NCBI GenBank assembly: GCA_008711295.1
Contig: VUYV01000080.1
Span: 3,075,557-3,139,556, forward strand
Direction of reading: 5' to 3'
Source of the DNA: Anarhynchus alexandrinus
Lineage: Eukaryota > Chordata > Aves > Charadriiformes > Charadriidae
Length of the DNA: 64,000 nt
Part shown: one piece after another, positions 1-53,500 of the stretch
How the letters are laid out: each line of letters opens with the position of its first letter
Numbering within the stretch: position 1 is the stretch's first letter
Program-made: the position numbers and the translations under genes
The notes under the pieces: generated by a model
The model's input: only the letters and a program-made list of their open reading frames with translations
Databases searched by the model: none
What the model was told of the DNA's origin: nothing

Positions 1-3000
1 TTGTAAGATTCCAATTGTTTTAAGGTTAGCATAGAAGTTCAATACTGGTTTGTCACGAAAGCAGCCTGGTGGTGTTTTAATATGTTGCTGACTTTGTTAC
101 AGATAATGTATACAATGAAAATGTATTAGTTTCACTTGACCAACTCTTAGAATATTAAGAAATCAGTGTATTCAATGGCATTCTGTATTTCTGTTCAGTA
201 TTTAAGAGTGGTTTTATTTTAAAACAGTCACTCTGTTCTCGTGTGAATTTAAATGCTATTCCAATGTTAATCTTAACATTCTGAAATCACACACAATATA
301 AAGCAAATGTAGTGCTATATTTACTTCTGATTTCATATTCCTGGTCAAAATTACTCAATTTCTTGGATGTAATTTATTACAGAAGTTTATGTGTACATGT
401 GAATAGACTATTGTGTTTTTCACAAATAAGAAATGTAATGTGAAAATAAATATTTATCCTAACTAATTTTCAATTTTATTTTTACACCCAGAACAAGTAT
501 GCAATATGGTACGGTGTTTTAAATGTACCTGACACTTGAATATGCTTCACAAATCAGTGACTTGTAGAGCCCAGTCCTGCTCCATTTCCAAGTGGAATCT
601 CATTGAAACATGCAGTGCTCTCAGTGTTGGCTTGCTGTGTGTAGTTGCTGGCGGTATGTATACTTGGTGTGACTCTAACAGTAAGTGCGCCGCTGGGGAT
701 GGCACATAACTGCTCTGTTCCAGGAAGACAGTGGGAATTAAATTCTGGTTTACTGGTCATGAGTTGGTTCCCCTTGCTCCTGAAAGAGATGATGCGGACC
801 AGATGGCAGTAGTTGGGTCTTTTTAGAGATCAATTTTTACTATCTTTTTACAGAGGTAAGCTCATACAATTTAAAATTCCTCAATGCTACAATATTTAAA
901 GAGTCTAATAGTTGAACAGCATCTTAGCCTCCTGCCTATTGTGGGAGTTTCTGCTATTCTCAGGACCCTAAATTTCTGCTACTGAAAAACTTTTAGGCCT
1001 TAAAGCCTAGTACTACTGCCAAAACCCAATACTAGAGTATTGACTCCATCTTATTTAATCCCTTTGAGCTTCTTCACCAATTTTTAAACCAAAGACTGGA
1101 AACCTCCCAGCTTGAGAATGGTAACAGTCACACCACAGGCTTCAGCTGCTTCTGTTAGGATTTCACACAAAGTGTTTTCTACAACAAACTTAAGTATCCA
1201 TTTCACGTGGAAAAAAATGCAGAGGATAAAAGGTAATTGGTAGGTGCCTAACTAACTCTAGCATGTGGCACTACTTCAGGCAGAACTGGTTCCCAGTGCT
1301 GGCTTTGTACATCAATGAAGTGAGCTGGCTTTCTCTTCTTGCCTCAGTTCTAGGTATATACCTGTGCTCATGCATTTCAGGTAAGTTGTCAGTTCCCCAG
1401 AGCAGCTCTACTGTCCTGTTGTCTGCATTATTTTTGGAGCTGAGGGAGACCTACCAGGGAGAAGATTGATGTTTATTAGGACACTTACTATAGCAAAAAA
1501 GCATTAATTTTTCTTTTGTTGTTGCAAAAGTTGCATCATGCTCTATGTAAGCATCTCCCAGTGAGGTACAAGCATCAGTAAGGTAGGTCAGATACACAGA
1601 ACTGCATCTTTACTTAATGAAAGACTTACCCAGACCGTATAATTTTTAGTTTTATTTAAAAGGGTTTTTTTTAATGCTTCTCTGATTACACTAAGGGAAT
1701 ACCTGCAGTCCTTTAATATGTATGAGAGCCTAGTTAATGTAGTTTTTGGATTAGAGAAATACTTTTTCTGTCTATATGACAGCGAGTGATAATGTTTTAA
1801 AAAAACCCAACTATTTGCCCCACAAACCAGCCAGAAGTTCATAATTATCATCTTTTTTTATAACCTATCTACACTGCTGTGATCTACCTTTATACTGATT
1901 TATGTTTATTTCCCTTGAGTCAAAAGAATCAGAGACAAGGATTCTATAACCTCTTGGAGAGAACTGACAGCCTCTATCCTATACAACTTTGGCAGCCTGC
2001 ATTAGAACCACTAATACATTGAGCCCAAGATTATATTTGTAATACCCATCTCCAGTGTTTCCCCCAAAAAACTTACTTTGGGAGTCAAGGAGTTTTTGGT
2101 TTGTTTGTGAAACCAAAACCTTATTTTCTACCTTGAGCCCCCTTTTCTTTCTCATTTACGGACAAGCTGCACAAACTGTCTTGACATTATCCCCCATCTC
2201 CCCTGTGCGTTATCTGTGTGGGTACTTTTACATTCACACCTAATGTCAGTAATAACCCACAATACATACATAATCACATGCTGGTATCTAATATCAAGAA
2301 GCTAAGTGTTAGATAATCGTGTTACACTCCATTATATGATACCATTAAACAAAAGCAGAAACTTCACTGTAAGTCTCTCTCAAAATTAGTGGATTTCTGT
2401 AAAATTCTAGGAGTTTGGCTTTAAGCAACATTTTCAATGATACAGACTACACCTCCTTTTATAACTTAATGTCTTTATTATTTTAAAGCAGCACAGTTTG
2501 TAGTACAAGTGGGTTGTATCTTTTTTTATCTACGTGAAATTAAGAAAACTAATCTTATCTTCAGATGGAGAAGCCTACCTGGAGTGCTGAAGGTAAAGCA
2601 TAAGTTTACTGGTAGGCGGCAAGGAAAAGCAGGTTTGCTAAATAGCATGTTCACATGAGAATTACAGTCCAGCCCTTGCTTTAAGTGACTGCTAGTTTGC
2701 ATAGTAAGGTTTTATGTTTGAATGCGAGGAATATATCCTATTCATCAGTAAATAGGAAATGTCTGGGGGAAAAAAAAAATTCTGTCCCATAGAGAAACAG
2801 TGGTGGGCTGCTGAAGTTTCCAGGTAAGATTTTACCAGTGCAGATTCCCACAGTAGCAGCCTTTTTTGACTATAAGTAAAAATCACAGTACTATGATAGG
2901 AAACAAAGAAATTCAGTGCCATTGGTTTGACTAGGTATCATTCAAAATCTTTGGTGAAAGCTGGTTACGTGCTTTCCTTGCAAGACTTCTACAATTGTAC

Positions 3001-3223
3001 TCCAAAAGATTGCAGAGAAAATATTAAGTCAAGGAACTGCAGTAAACAAAGTGTTTCATTCTGCATAGAAAATATTAACATTGCAGTATCCCCGATACTG
3101 TTTCTAAAATAGTAATTGATTGAGCATTAGGTAATTTCTGCAATATCTGTTTAAAGTTTTATCAGTATTTTCACAGAAATGATCACAGGTTTCATTGTAT
3201 TTTTTGTTGGAAACATTGTTAGT
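1..3223. other. Flank downstream of DPP4, no gene seen
   Basis: AT-rich, no exon recognised on either strand. In human the next gene on this side is SLC4A10, convergent with DPP4. None of its coding sequence was found, though a distal 3' UTR on the plus strand (for example ending near AATAAA at about 442) cannot be excluded. Confidence 0.5.
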
Positions 3224-3602
3224 TTTATTCCTCAACTGATCTCCATGTTGGTTCCTCTGTGACATTTTCATCATTCATTACCCTAATGTAGAAACTGGAC
3301 TGTTTCTCTTTTAGATTGAAATATCAAAAGCTACTGACTCAAGCAAGTACCATGCTTTCCAGAAGTCTGCAACACACCTACATTCTGGTGATGTTAAGAC
3401 CTGATTAAACACAATCAATAAAAATGCAATAGTTGCTTGGCAACAGGAATCATTATAAAGATTAGCATTTCATTGTATACACAGGTATCCCAAGAGGTGA
3501 CCCTTATCTCATCTTGATTCATAAAAGTTTTTACTGGCTCAGTGTACGTTAGCTAGAGCGTTTTCTGGAGAAGTACCATCACTGACCACCAAAACGCTGG
3601 TG
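3224..3602 (-). other. DPP4: DPP4 3' UTR with candidate poly(A) signal
   Basis: The first AATAAA on the minus strand after the stop is at 3224-3229, about 375 bases downstream, followed by T/G-rich DNA. No other canonical signal lies between. The true cleavage site is not proven, and longer forms using signals further left are possible. Confidence 0.4.
3432..3444. promoter_or_regulatory. RFX-type X-box in DPP4 3' UTR
   Basis: GTTGCTTGGCAAC has two half-sites (GTTGCT and GGCAAC) with one base between, fitting RYYNYY-N-RRNRAC. It lies in the predicted 3' UTR. Confidence 0.4.
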
Positions 3603-44100
<40,498 letters not shown>

Positions 44101-44342
44101 GGCGCGGCGGAGCGGAGCGGAGCGGGGCGGCGGGCGGAGGCGCTGCCCGGGGCGCAGGAGCGGAGCGGAGCAAAGCCGGCGGCGTGAGTTTCTGCGATGC
44201 CGCCGTCTGCCCCCGGGGGCTTTCCCCTGTCAGCGGCGGCGGGGCGGGAGCGTTTGCAGGAAGCAAGTGCGGCCGGGCGGCGGGGGTTTGTGCAAGATGT
44301 GGGTTTTCCTGCCGGCTTTGCAGCTTCGCGGGTGGTTGGGGC

Positions 44343-44368
44343 TTTTTTTTTTTTTTTTTTTTTTTTTT
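44343..44368. repeat. Poly-T tract upstream of DPP4
   Basis: 26 consecutive T, followed by N at 44369, about 240 bases upstream of the DPP4 ATG at the edge of the CpG island. On the gene strand it is poly-A. The N suggests the run length was not resolved. Confidence 0.9.
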
Positions 44369-47300
44369 NTCCTTCAGTTCAAACCCTTGGAGCGCGGTGA
44401 CATGGCTGTACATTAAAGGGGAGGGACCTTTGACACTGAAAGGGTTTCTGTAGGAAATCAGATAACGGCCACGCAGAGGTTCCAGAAGTGAAATGCCTTG
44501 AAACCGTAATGGCAAAGCTCCTAAGGTACGCTGGTAACACCGCCTTCCCTGTAAAGTTGCTGCTCTTTGAACTCCCTTCTCTGGCAATCAAGTCATGGAA
44601 AGACTGATAAAGTTGCAGGAAGGGCTTATATTTATTTCTTTGGCACAGGTTCTTGGCACAAAAGAGAAATGGGTGTGTACATCTGCAAAACGGAATTTTA
44701 AGTGAAGACCAGAAAATGGAAGTGTAGGAGCAAAGTTTAAAATTCAGCTCTGAGGATGACCCTGGTTTATCACATCAGACAATTCCATTTCCAAGGAGAA
44801 CTTTGGGTATGTGTTGAGATAGTAGGACTAATTGGTGGAAAAGACCCGTAAATCAAAACTATGAAGTATTTGATTGTTTAAAAAGCAGAGCATCACCAAA
44901 TAGAAAGCTGTGGGTGTTTCTGAAACTGTATTAAGAGAAACATTTTAGCCTCAAAAAAGTAATTACTGAGTGGTGTGGTTTGTGCTTTGTTTGGTCCATC
45001 TTAGCTTTTTTCTCCTCTATTTGCAGAACCCTAGTAGTTATCAGAGAGAGATGTAGGTATTTTTACAACTTGAGAAATGGAACACAAAAGGTATGTGAGC
45101 CGCCAAAGCAAGAGAAAGCGACTCGAAGCCAAGGGAGATAGCAAATGTTCTTAGCCTTGACTTCAAAATACTTGTCGGAGCTTTCAGTAAAGTTGTGCCG
45201 CTTGTTCCTTCATTCCACTTTTGCAGATTGAGCACAGCATTTAGTATTTTGCAGCTGTTTCTTAAGTAATCTGTATCTGGAAGTGGGTTAGTAACTTTTA
45301 TGACAGATACAGAGTAACCCAAAGTATTTACAAACATTAAGGGTTTGTCTATAGGGAAGGTAATAGACTTCATCTAGATATAAACTTAGGCTCTGCTCAT
45401 TATTATATACCATTCTCCTTGAAGGTAGCGGTTACTACTAATTACGAATTTACATTGTGTTAGCTATATCAGTTTATGTTAGGAATAGCATTCATGTGCT
45501 CTGATAGTGGTTCCGTGCAGCTCAGTGTAAGTTTACTGAATGCTGCAAATTCACAGCTTGCCTAACACTGATTTCTGTGTATAGATAAGTCCACTTTTAT
45601 AAAGTAAGATCACAGTGAAATGGCAGTCTCTTACATTACTTTTCAAACTAGTATCGCATATATGCTGTGAGATGCATGACCAGAGTTTGAGTGTCTTACA
45701 GCTCCGCTGAAGTATCTCTCTGGTATACTGTGCACTCACTCCTCTTACCAACAACAATAAAAAAACCACAACACAAAACAGCCCACCCCCATCCCTGGGG
45801 GAATTTTCAGCCAATCTGTGCTTTGCTTTCTACACATCTACGTAGTGATCATCACTGTGTCTCAATGTATATACCACAGTCAAATTTTAATCTCAGTCTT
45901 GTGATAAAATGTAACTGAACGTTACCAAGCTTTTCATAGCCAAGTTGCAGTTTAGTAATGTTTTGAGAGATTATCTGCAAAATTTTAATGCTTCTCAGTG
46001 GTTAATTCTAAGAGGAAAAAAAGGCCTACACTGACAAAGCAAATGCCTAGCTTCTGCTAGTTTCGGTGGGTACACAGTTTTAAGTACCTTTGGAAATCTG
46101 GACCAAAATGTCTGATAATCTACCAGTGCCTCTGACTCTGGTCATGCCAGAGAGGCTTATGGGACCTGATTCTGTACTCGGGAATCACCTGAGTGATCCA
46201 GTAGGAGTCAATATAGCAAAATATGTTTTCCACTTAGTTGCAATAGTTCCTAGCAGTGATTCTCTACACCTTTAAAAAATCCTGGGTTCCTCCTGTCTGA
46301 TCAAAATACCCGTGGTCCCAAAAATGATTGTAATAGTTGTGCTTCTGGTGCCCTGTCAGATTGTGTTTTGTGATAGCCTGAGACTTAAAAAGTTGCTCCC
46401 ACTAAAAATTTCAAATTACTTTATACCATGTTTTGCAATCAGATATATATTAATATGATGCCAAGAGATTAAAGAAATGAATACCCAGCAGTGGCTGCCA
46501 CACAATAAAATTTGAGAAGCCACAGCTGTTTATCATATTGCATGCTGAACACAAAAGTATTCATAAAGAAGTTGTATGATTAAGAAGAGCTACTTACTAG
46601 AAAGAACCAAAACACAGCTTTCAGCCTGAAGGTTGGCTTTCCCAAACACTTGGTGGACCTACCAGATGTGATGTCTCCTTCAGACTTCTAGCCTCAGTGA
46701 AACTCAAGACTTTGTTATAAGTCTGTTTCTATATTTGAGTCTTTCCTCCGGAAATATTTGGAGAAGTCAAACAGGAAAAATGGAAAACATAAGCTCTCTC
46801 TGCAGAACAAAAAAAAAAAGTTATTATTTGTGACTAAAATGTATACAGTCTACTTTACGGGTGCAGTAATATGTTCCAGATGTTTCAACGTGTGGCTATG
46901 GGAGACAAAATATGTGCTGGGGAAAGTTTTATACTGATTCGGTGGCTCACTTTGAATGTGCTATGAGGAGAAGGCAAAAGTGCTGTTAGCACTGAGGAGT
47001 GTTCAAGTTCTTCTTGACTAAGTGTGTCTTTTGATACTAAATATATTGAAAATATCTGGGTTTTTCAGAAATAATTTCTTTGTTTCTTTGCATTTTGAGG
47101 CTGAAATGGCGTAAGGACGGTTTTGTAATTCATCATTACACTGGTTCTGTTTGAGAGGATTGTGAAGAGAGTATTAACTATAAATCAGGAAAACAGATAA
47201 GAAAAAAAACCTGTTTTCTGTGGTTATGTCATTGGGACAACCATTTCAATGTGGCTAGTAGCAGCTGTTGTTCAGTTCTGTCAAGTTGATATATTTTTCT

Positions 47301-48404
47301 TTATAAAATTAATTTCTGGGCAACTTAAGATTCTTGCCACATGTCCTCAGAGCACAGTTGAATGGTTAGAGTGTCTCAGGTTTCTGTTCATTTTTATTGT
47401 ATTAATTCCAATTAGTCATCATTTTTCACTTCAATATGCTTATTTTTCCAGATACTTATTGAATAGGGTGGAAAAGGAAGGATGCTGCACACTTAGCATA
47501 TAAAATACAGTTAATAAAGGAGATAATATTGGGAACACTTTTTAATACAAGGCCACCTGGAAGTTCTAGGCAGCACACGTGCAGATACACAGAGGACTCT
47601 AGGTACACACGAGTTCATGGAATATGGAATTGTAGAAGTTGCACATACACAATACAGTCAAAGCACCTGGGCCAGCAGTACTACTTGCATACAACTTAAA
47701 GAAGGTATAAGGTTCAGTTTTCTGTTAATTCTTCTATTAACGTTAAGATTAATGTTTCTGAGAGTGGATGAGTGTGTAGCCCTGTAGGCAATGCTGAAAC
47801 GTGCTTCTGAGCATGATTCCCTTAAGCAGTCCCACTTCCTTTATTTGCTGAGAGCAAATTAAAGCCCCCCTATACAAGCAGCAGCACCACAAGCAATGCA
47901 GCCAACAGCATAACTGACAGCTCTTGCTCCATTGCTGAAGACTTTGAAAAGCATCTATTATTTCAAAGGAATCTTCAAGCCACTCTGTTCCTAAATTTCT
48001 CTAGCAATGTACCACTCACAGCATGTGAGGCCTAGAATTATCTCTCTCCCTTACTAAAGTACAAAATTAAGATTAAAACATGAATAGCAATTCTCTCTAG
48101 GCTTGAATGCTGCAGCTCTTCTGCCCTCCCTCAGCCTGCAGACATGGGTAAATATTGCCCAGTACAAATGCTTTTGAAGAAGTGACTGCTGCTTATTTCT
48201 CCCTATGTTTGTACCATTCACTGAATTTCATCTAGTGTGTATAAGAAATACCCAGCACATACCTCATTTTTGATCCCATATGGACTTGCTCTGATTTCAG
48301 GATATATATGTCCTAGTCCTGTTGAGCTAAAACATGTGTTTGGAACTTCTGGAACATGCTCAACTTCATCTCACTTCTGAAGAAAGGGTGTCTTTTGAGT
48401 CACG

Positions 48405-48530
48405 CTCTAGATTGGGACTCAGAAAATTGGAGGTTAAATATTTTTGCTGTGTTCCAGACAGGCTGCATAACTTTGAGAAAATAATTTATACCCCTCTGTT
48501 CCTAAAAACATATAATTTGTTCAAATGTGG
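48405..48530 (-). repeat. Old MIR/L3-like remnant, reverse orientation
   Basis: Reads GGGACTCAGAAAATTGGAGG, then a CTGTGTTCCAGACAGGCTGC and TTTGAGAAAATAATTTATAC pattern, the reverse orientation of the MIR core and its tail. Strongly decayed. Between DPP4 and GCG. Confidence 0.45.
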
Positions 48531-50055
48531 GAAACCAGTATTTTCATAGCTGACAAAGCCATCATCAGAAGGTGCTAATACACTGGTGACAGACACCACA
48601 GAAAAATGGATTTGTAACTCAGGAATCCTGTCCTTCAGAGCACTACAGAGTACATTGTGGAATAAAACATTTTAAAGACAATTGCTCAATCTATGGAAAT
48701 AGAAGGGTTAACTGTTTGTACTGTTTCAGCCTGGACTGTATGGATCCAACTGTGTATAATTGAATCTTTTTCAGTTCCAGAAAGACTTGGAACCAAACCA
48801 CTGTATACAAATGGGATTGAATAAACAACAAATATGTATACATTCCTCCCCCCTTCCCCCCTTTTTTTTTTTAATCTCCAGTGGTATTTTGGATGCTATG
48901 ATGGATTTTTTTAGTGCAAGATTCTATTGCGATTTAATTGTTTAAAGTTGGGATGTTAGAAAAGCTCTCTGTTGGTGTCAAGAAGCTTTTCTAGATGCCA
49001 AGTTGGGTATGGTCAGTCCTGATCTGAAATAACAGAATATTGGTTCCTGTAGCATTTTGGGAGGACAATTTAATCTTATTTTTCTAGAAATTCTAGACTG
49101 TCAGTGTAAGTTTCAGATGCCTTTAAAAAACAAATGAGACACAAAACAATACTAGTTATTCCTAGCAAAAGTTATAGGTTCTAATTCTGATTCAACAATG
49201 CTCCTGTTTCACATCAATTTCTACTAGATATTTGCTAAGCCTGTTGGTTTTCTCTTTAACCGCTTGCCCTTTAAGGACATTTTGATATAAATACCTGGCA
49301 TATTGTTATTATAGCGACAAAAGGGGTTTTAGGGAGTCATCAGAAGAAAGAGGTGCAGAACGGCACCTGAGGCTATTTGAGAGCTGCAGCTAATAGCATG
49401 GCTACAAAAACATGCCCTGGCCAGCTGGGAGTATAATAGTTGGGATTGCTGGAAACACTGTGATCTGCAGGCGAAATGTTCTGTCACCATAGTGGAGAAG
49501 GCGCGGGTTACTGAAATGGCACTTGTGCTTGTAAGTTACAGTACCATGTTGCGAAATGCAAGAGATGTTGGACAAAGTGGTTCTCGGAGGAAGAAGGAAA
49601 AAAAGAATACAACACAGATGAGAGTGACCCCAGGGGCATTTAAGTTGGCTTTACTTGGCAATCTTATAAAATTTGAAGGAATTATGTGGCAGTTTCCACT
49701 ACCAGTGGAGTGTATTGCACTTAATATTTTTCAAAGCTGTCCTCCTGCTTTTGCTGAGAAACAAGAATTTATGCTAATGAAGAATACTTGTCTGTTCAGT
49801 CTTGTCTCCCCCTCTAGCTTCATCTTACATGATTTCTTTTTCAACTAAAGATAATTCAAAGTTCACACAGCTCTTTTCTGAGAATCATTATGGAAAAAAT
49901 GTGACAAAAGAAAATGTTGAGTTTGTTTTATCATTCCAAACAAACCACTTCCACAATCTCAGTGACACTAAAATATCAGAATAAAATGAAATGGAGTGCA
50001 AGGAAGCACAAGGGGTATACACATGAAAAGTCAACAGAAAAGAAGCTTGAAAAAA

Positions 50056-50516
50056 TTTATTTAAGGCTATCATTTAATATCCTTAAAGCTTAGCCTTTTT
50101 ATAACAAAGGTTTTAAGAGGGATATTCACTTCTCAGGCATTTGTAACTGCCAGCCCCTTACAAATAACACATATAATTGGTGATTGAATCCTTTGTGTGT
50201 AGAAGTCAACTTTTTAGAAAAATAATTTTATCATTAAATATAAATGGAGTTACTTCAGTCCTAATAAATGGAAAATATGAAGATATGGAACTTTCATAGT
50301 CTTAAAGCTGTTAAGATAACCATCCCTTAGACAATAGGTTTTCTGTATATAAACCTTTGGCAACACTAAACTATAGTACAGTTATTTCCTGGCATGCAAG
50401 GTGACATAGCTTTTTTACACCCAATGTAAATGACAGAATACAGATTTCAGAATCTCTTAATAACTGGCAGTTGATGCAATGAAGATCTTCATCTATCCCG
50501 TTTTTACTCTGCATTT
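50056..50516 (-). other. GCG: GCG 3' UTR with paired poly(A) signals
   Basis: On the minus strand ATTAAA (50073-50078) and AATAAA (50056-50061) sit 11 bases apart, about 440-460 bases after the stop. No earlier canonical AATAAA was seen. The cleavage site itself is inferred. Confidence 0.5.
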
Positions 50517-50541
50517 TTACTGGTATTCTTCCAAAAGGTCC
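50517..50541 (-). CDS. GCG: GCG last coding exon
   Basis: Completes Arg and reads DLLEEYQ then TAA. Chicken ends DLLGEYQ. The acceptor has a long T tract. Too short for ORF scans. Confidence 0.95.
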
Positions 50542-53500
50542 CTGGAAAAAAAAGCAGCAGCAATTAGGACATATTATAAATCTCCCAAGATTTATGAAAT
50601 ATGTGTGGAACATATTTTTTCTGTTTAAGAGTTAGCAGATGTTAGTTCCACAGACCCCTCAATGCATCTCTCTAGTAACAAATTGAAAACAATTATTCCT
50701 AAAGGAAAAGCTTTTTAATAGTTTCTAATAGATTATTTTCCTAAATTGTTTGTTTCAGTGCTGAACTGCAAACAAACACAAAAATATTAAAGTGTTGATA
50801 AAAACTGTATTTTAACTGTAGCTTCTAAGTTTTTTGAGACAATATTGGTTGTTTGAAATTTCCAAGATCAACGAGTCATTTTGGGTGCTTCAGTAGTCAA
50901 AAGACTAAAAGTAATTAAGTTTTACAGAGTGGACATCCAACATTTTAAAAAATCTGACCACTCACATGTGCCTTGAGTTGGCATTTTATTATTTTTGAAA
51001 TGCTTTGTTAATGTTACAAATAAGTCTTAAATATTAACCTGTTCACGGGGCTTAGACAGAAACTGTTGCTTTTCCAACAGCATTTGACTGTATCCAGGCA
51101 AACTAAAGCAGGGTTTTTAAATAGTTAGCTATCAGGAACTCAGATTACAGTACCCTATTACCTAAAGACAAGCCACGATTTAAGGCAGTGTTTTATATCA
51201 CGGTCTTCAAAAAATAATCAATTTGGTGTAATTTTACCGAGAAATAGTTCTGATTTTATAATGCCCATACAAAGGAGAATTTTATTTTTCAGTAATTCAA
51301 TATGACATCACTTCTGGGAACATTCAGTGGTGAAACTCCCCTCAAGTTAAATAGGAAACATTAAATAGGTTCACCACTGATGCAAAACACAAATTATATT
51401 TGGAATGAGTTCTCTTTAGTGTCTTATCCTTGTTCAGCACTGTCTGTAATAAAGTTTGTAACACAGTTACAGATATGTCAATAGTTAAGAGAAAGATTAG
51501 CAATATTTTCCCTATGTGTGACAAATACATTTAAACCCCCAGTATATTAAGAATAACACAATCAAAATTTAGGCACCTTTGGGTAACTTTGGTGTTAATC
51601 AGCCATTTTAGGAACTCTTTGGCAGCCATGTCATCAAGGACTTTGTTGATATCACTCGTGAAAGTGCCATCCGCATGCCTTCGGCCCATTTCTTCGGCCA
51701 CAAGAGCTTTTTCTGGGAAACTTCAAAGGGAAGAAATTATCAAACAATTTGCAGATCAAAATAAACAAACCATTTAAAAGGGCCTCATTACAGGATTCTA
51801 ATACGCTGCACGTTTCCTGTGATTTTAAGGAGCTGAGAGTTGAGCCTGATGCCTGATGCTCAGTACAGCACAATGTGTATCAGAACATCTTTTGAGGCAT
51901 TATTTTAACAACAGGATAAAGCATGGAAGTCTCCCTTCACCAGATGAGGACTGTTCCTTCAGGTGAGTCTAAATTCCTGTCTAGCATTTTTTGAAAAAGC
52001 CCTATGTGCAAAACCATATCTCAGTCTGCAGTGTCTATGCCAAGTAGACTAGGCATCAATAAAACACACAGTACATTTACTAAGAATCATTATTTAAGAA
52101 ATATCACTACTAAAACTTTATAGTCAAATTTTCATACATTTTTTTCCTGTTTTAATTGGACTTAAGTCCTGGTTATATACTTACAATTATATTGCATAAG
52201 TATTTGGATATTAAGAGCAGCAACTTTTTTGGGGGTTAAAATAACTCAATTACAACACCTGTATAAAATCTATGCGCTTGTTTGCTGTATAATATATATT
52301 TGGAATCAGATCCTGATTCTTGCTCTATCATTTTTTGACTGCTGGAAAACTATTATGCTAAGGGCCTCATTTAGAAAACTTTCCTTTCTTATTCCATCCT
52401 GTCAAATATAGGAAGATTTTAATGGGTTCCATTACGGTGGGCTGATGCTGAACCACACTGTGTTTTGGGACCAATGGCAGGCAGACTGGTTCTTTTCATG
52501 CAAAAATTTCAGGGGAGGCTATATACAAGTTTGACCGCAAATAATACTAAATATTGGGAAGCAGAAGGGTGGTGTATGTTTAATTGTCCATCTAGGTTTC
52601 TAATCTAAGTTCATCACAGCTAGGTTGTAATCTCTCTCTCTTACAAGTACTGAAATAGCCTATTTCTGCTCATGAAAATAAAACATGACAGAAAAACAAC
52701 TGCAAGTCTGAACGTCACTATGAAGTGGCACCAGCCCTTCCCTTCCCTATATAGCTGACCTCATTTATTTAACTCTGTTTTTTTCAGGAAATCATTGTTA
52801 TTTACAAAATTTACTTTTACCTATTTAGTCTTCCTTGACTACAACACACAATCTTGTCTTACATATTATATTTTATTGTTATTGTTATTTATTATTTTTA
52901 TATAGTGCGAGAGACTTACATAGTACTTTACAGCTGGTAGAATATCTAATCAGAGGGTGAACTGAAATCCCTGCCCCGAAGAGCTTACAGTCAAAAGGCA
53001 CAAATAAGTACGGAACAGTTAAAAGGTGGGGAGTGGCATGTGCATGGTGTAGCTCCTAACCATGCAGAGTTAGAAATGCGATGAGATAGAACATGCCTGT
53101 AGGAGATTGAAGGTAAGGCCATTCGAAGTGTAAGACTATCTTGAAAAAAGATGTAAAGGCATGAGTGAGTAGATGAAGTGAATAGGCTTGAGAAATCTCC
53201 AATGACTATGTGGAGAACAAGATATTAATGAAAGAAATCAGAGGCATAGGTGGGTCAAAATTGTGGAGCACTGTGTCCAGAGAGCCAGGAACCATTGCAA
53301 AAGTAGTAGAGGTGTCTTAAAGAGGAAAATAAGTCATAGCTGTAGTAAATTATAGTTATTTTGGCAGCAGCAACTTGGGGAGACTTTGTGGAGCATGGGA
53401 AGGGGAAAAGAAGTCATCAGTTACTGCTGGGAATGATCACCAGCACATGGAGTACAGCTGATGACATTGGTAAAAACTTAATCTTGGAAAGATTGCAGAG

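Larger units (their letters stand above)
44101..50055. other. DPP4-GCG intergenic region
   Basis: About 5.9 kb between the DPP4 start and the GCG 3' end. After the CpG island and poly-T tract it is AT-rich with repeat remnants (about 46145-46220, 48405-48530). No coding exon seen. Confidence 0.75.

Noticed and set aside
554..760. Minus-strand 68-codon frame considered as a possible exon of a neighbouring gene
   Set aside because: No match to DPP4, SLC4A10 or FAP text that I can recognise.
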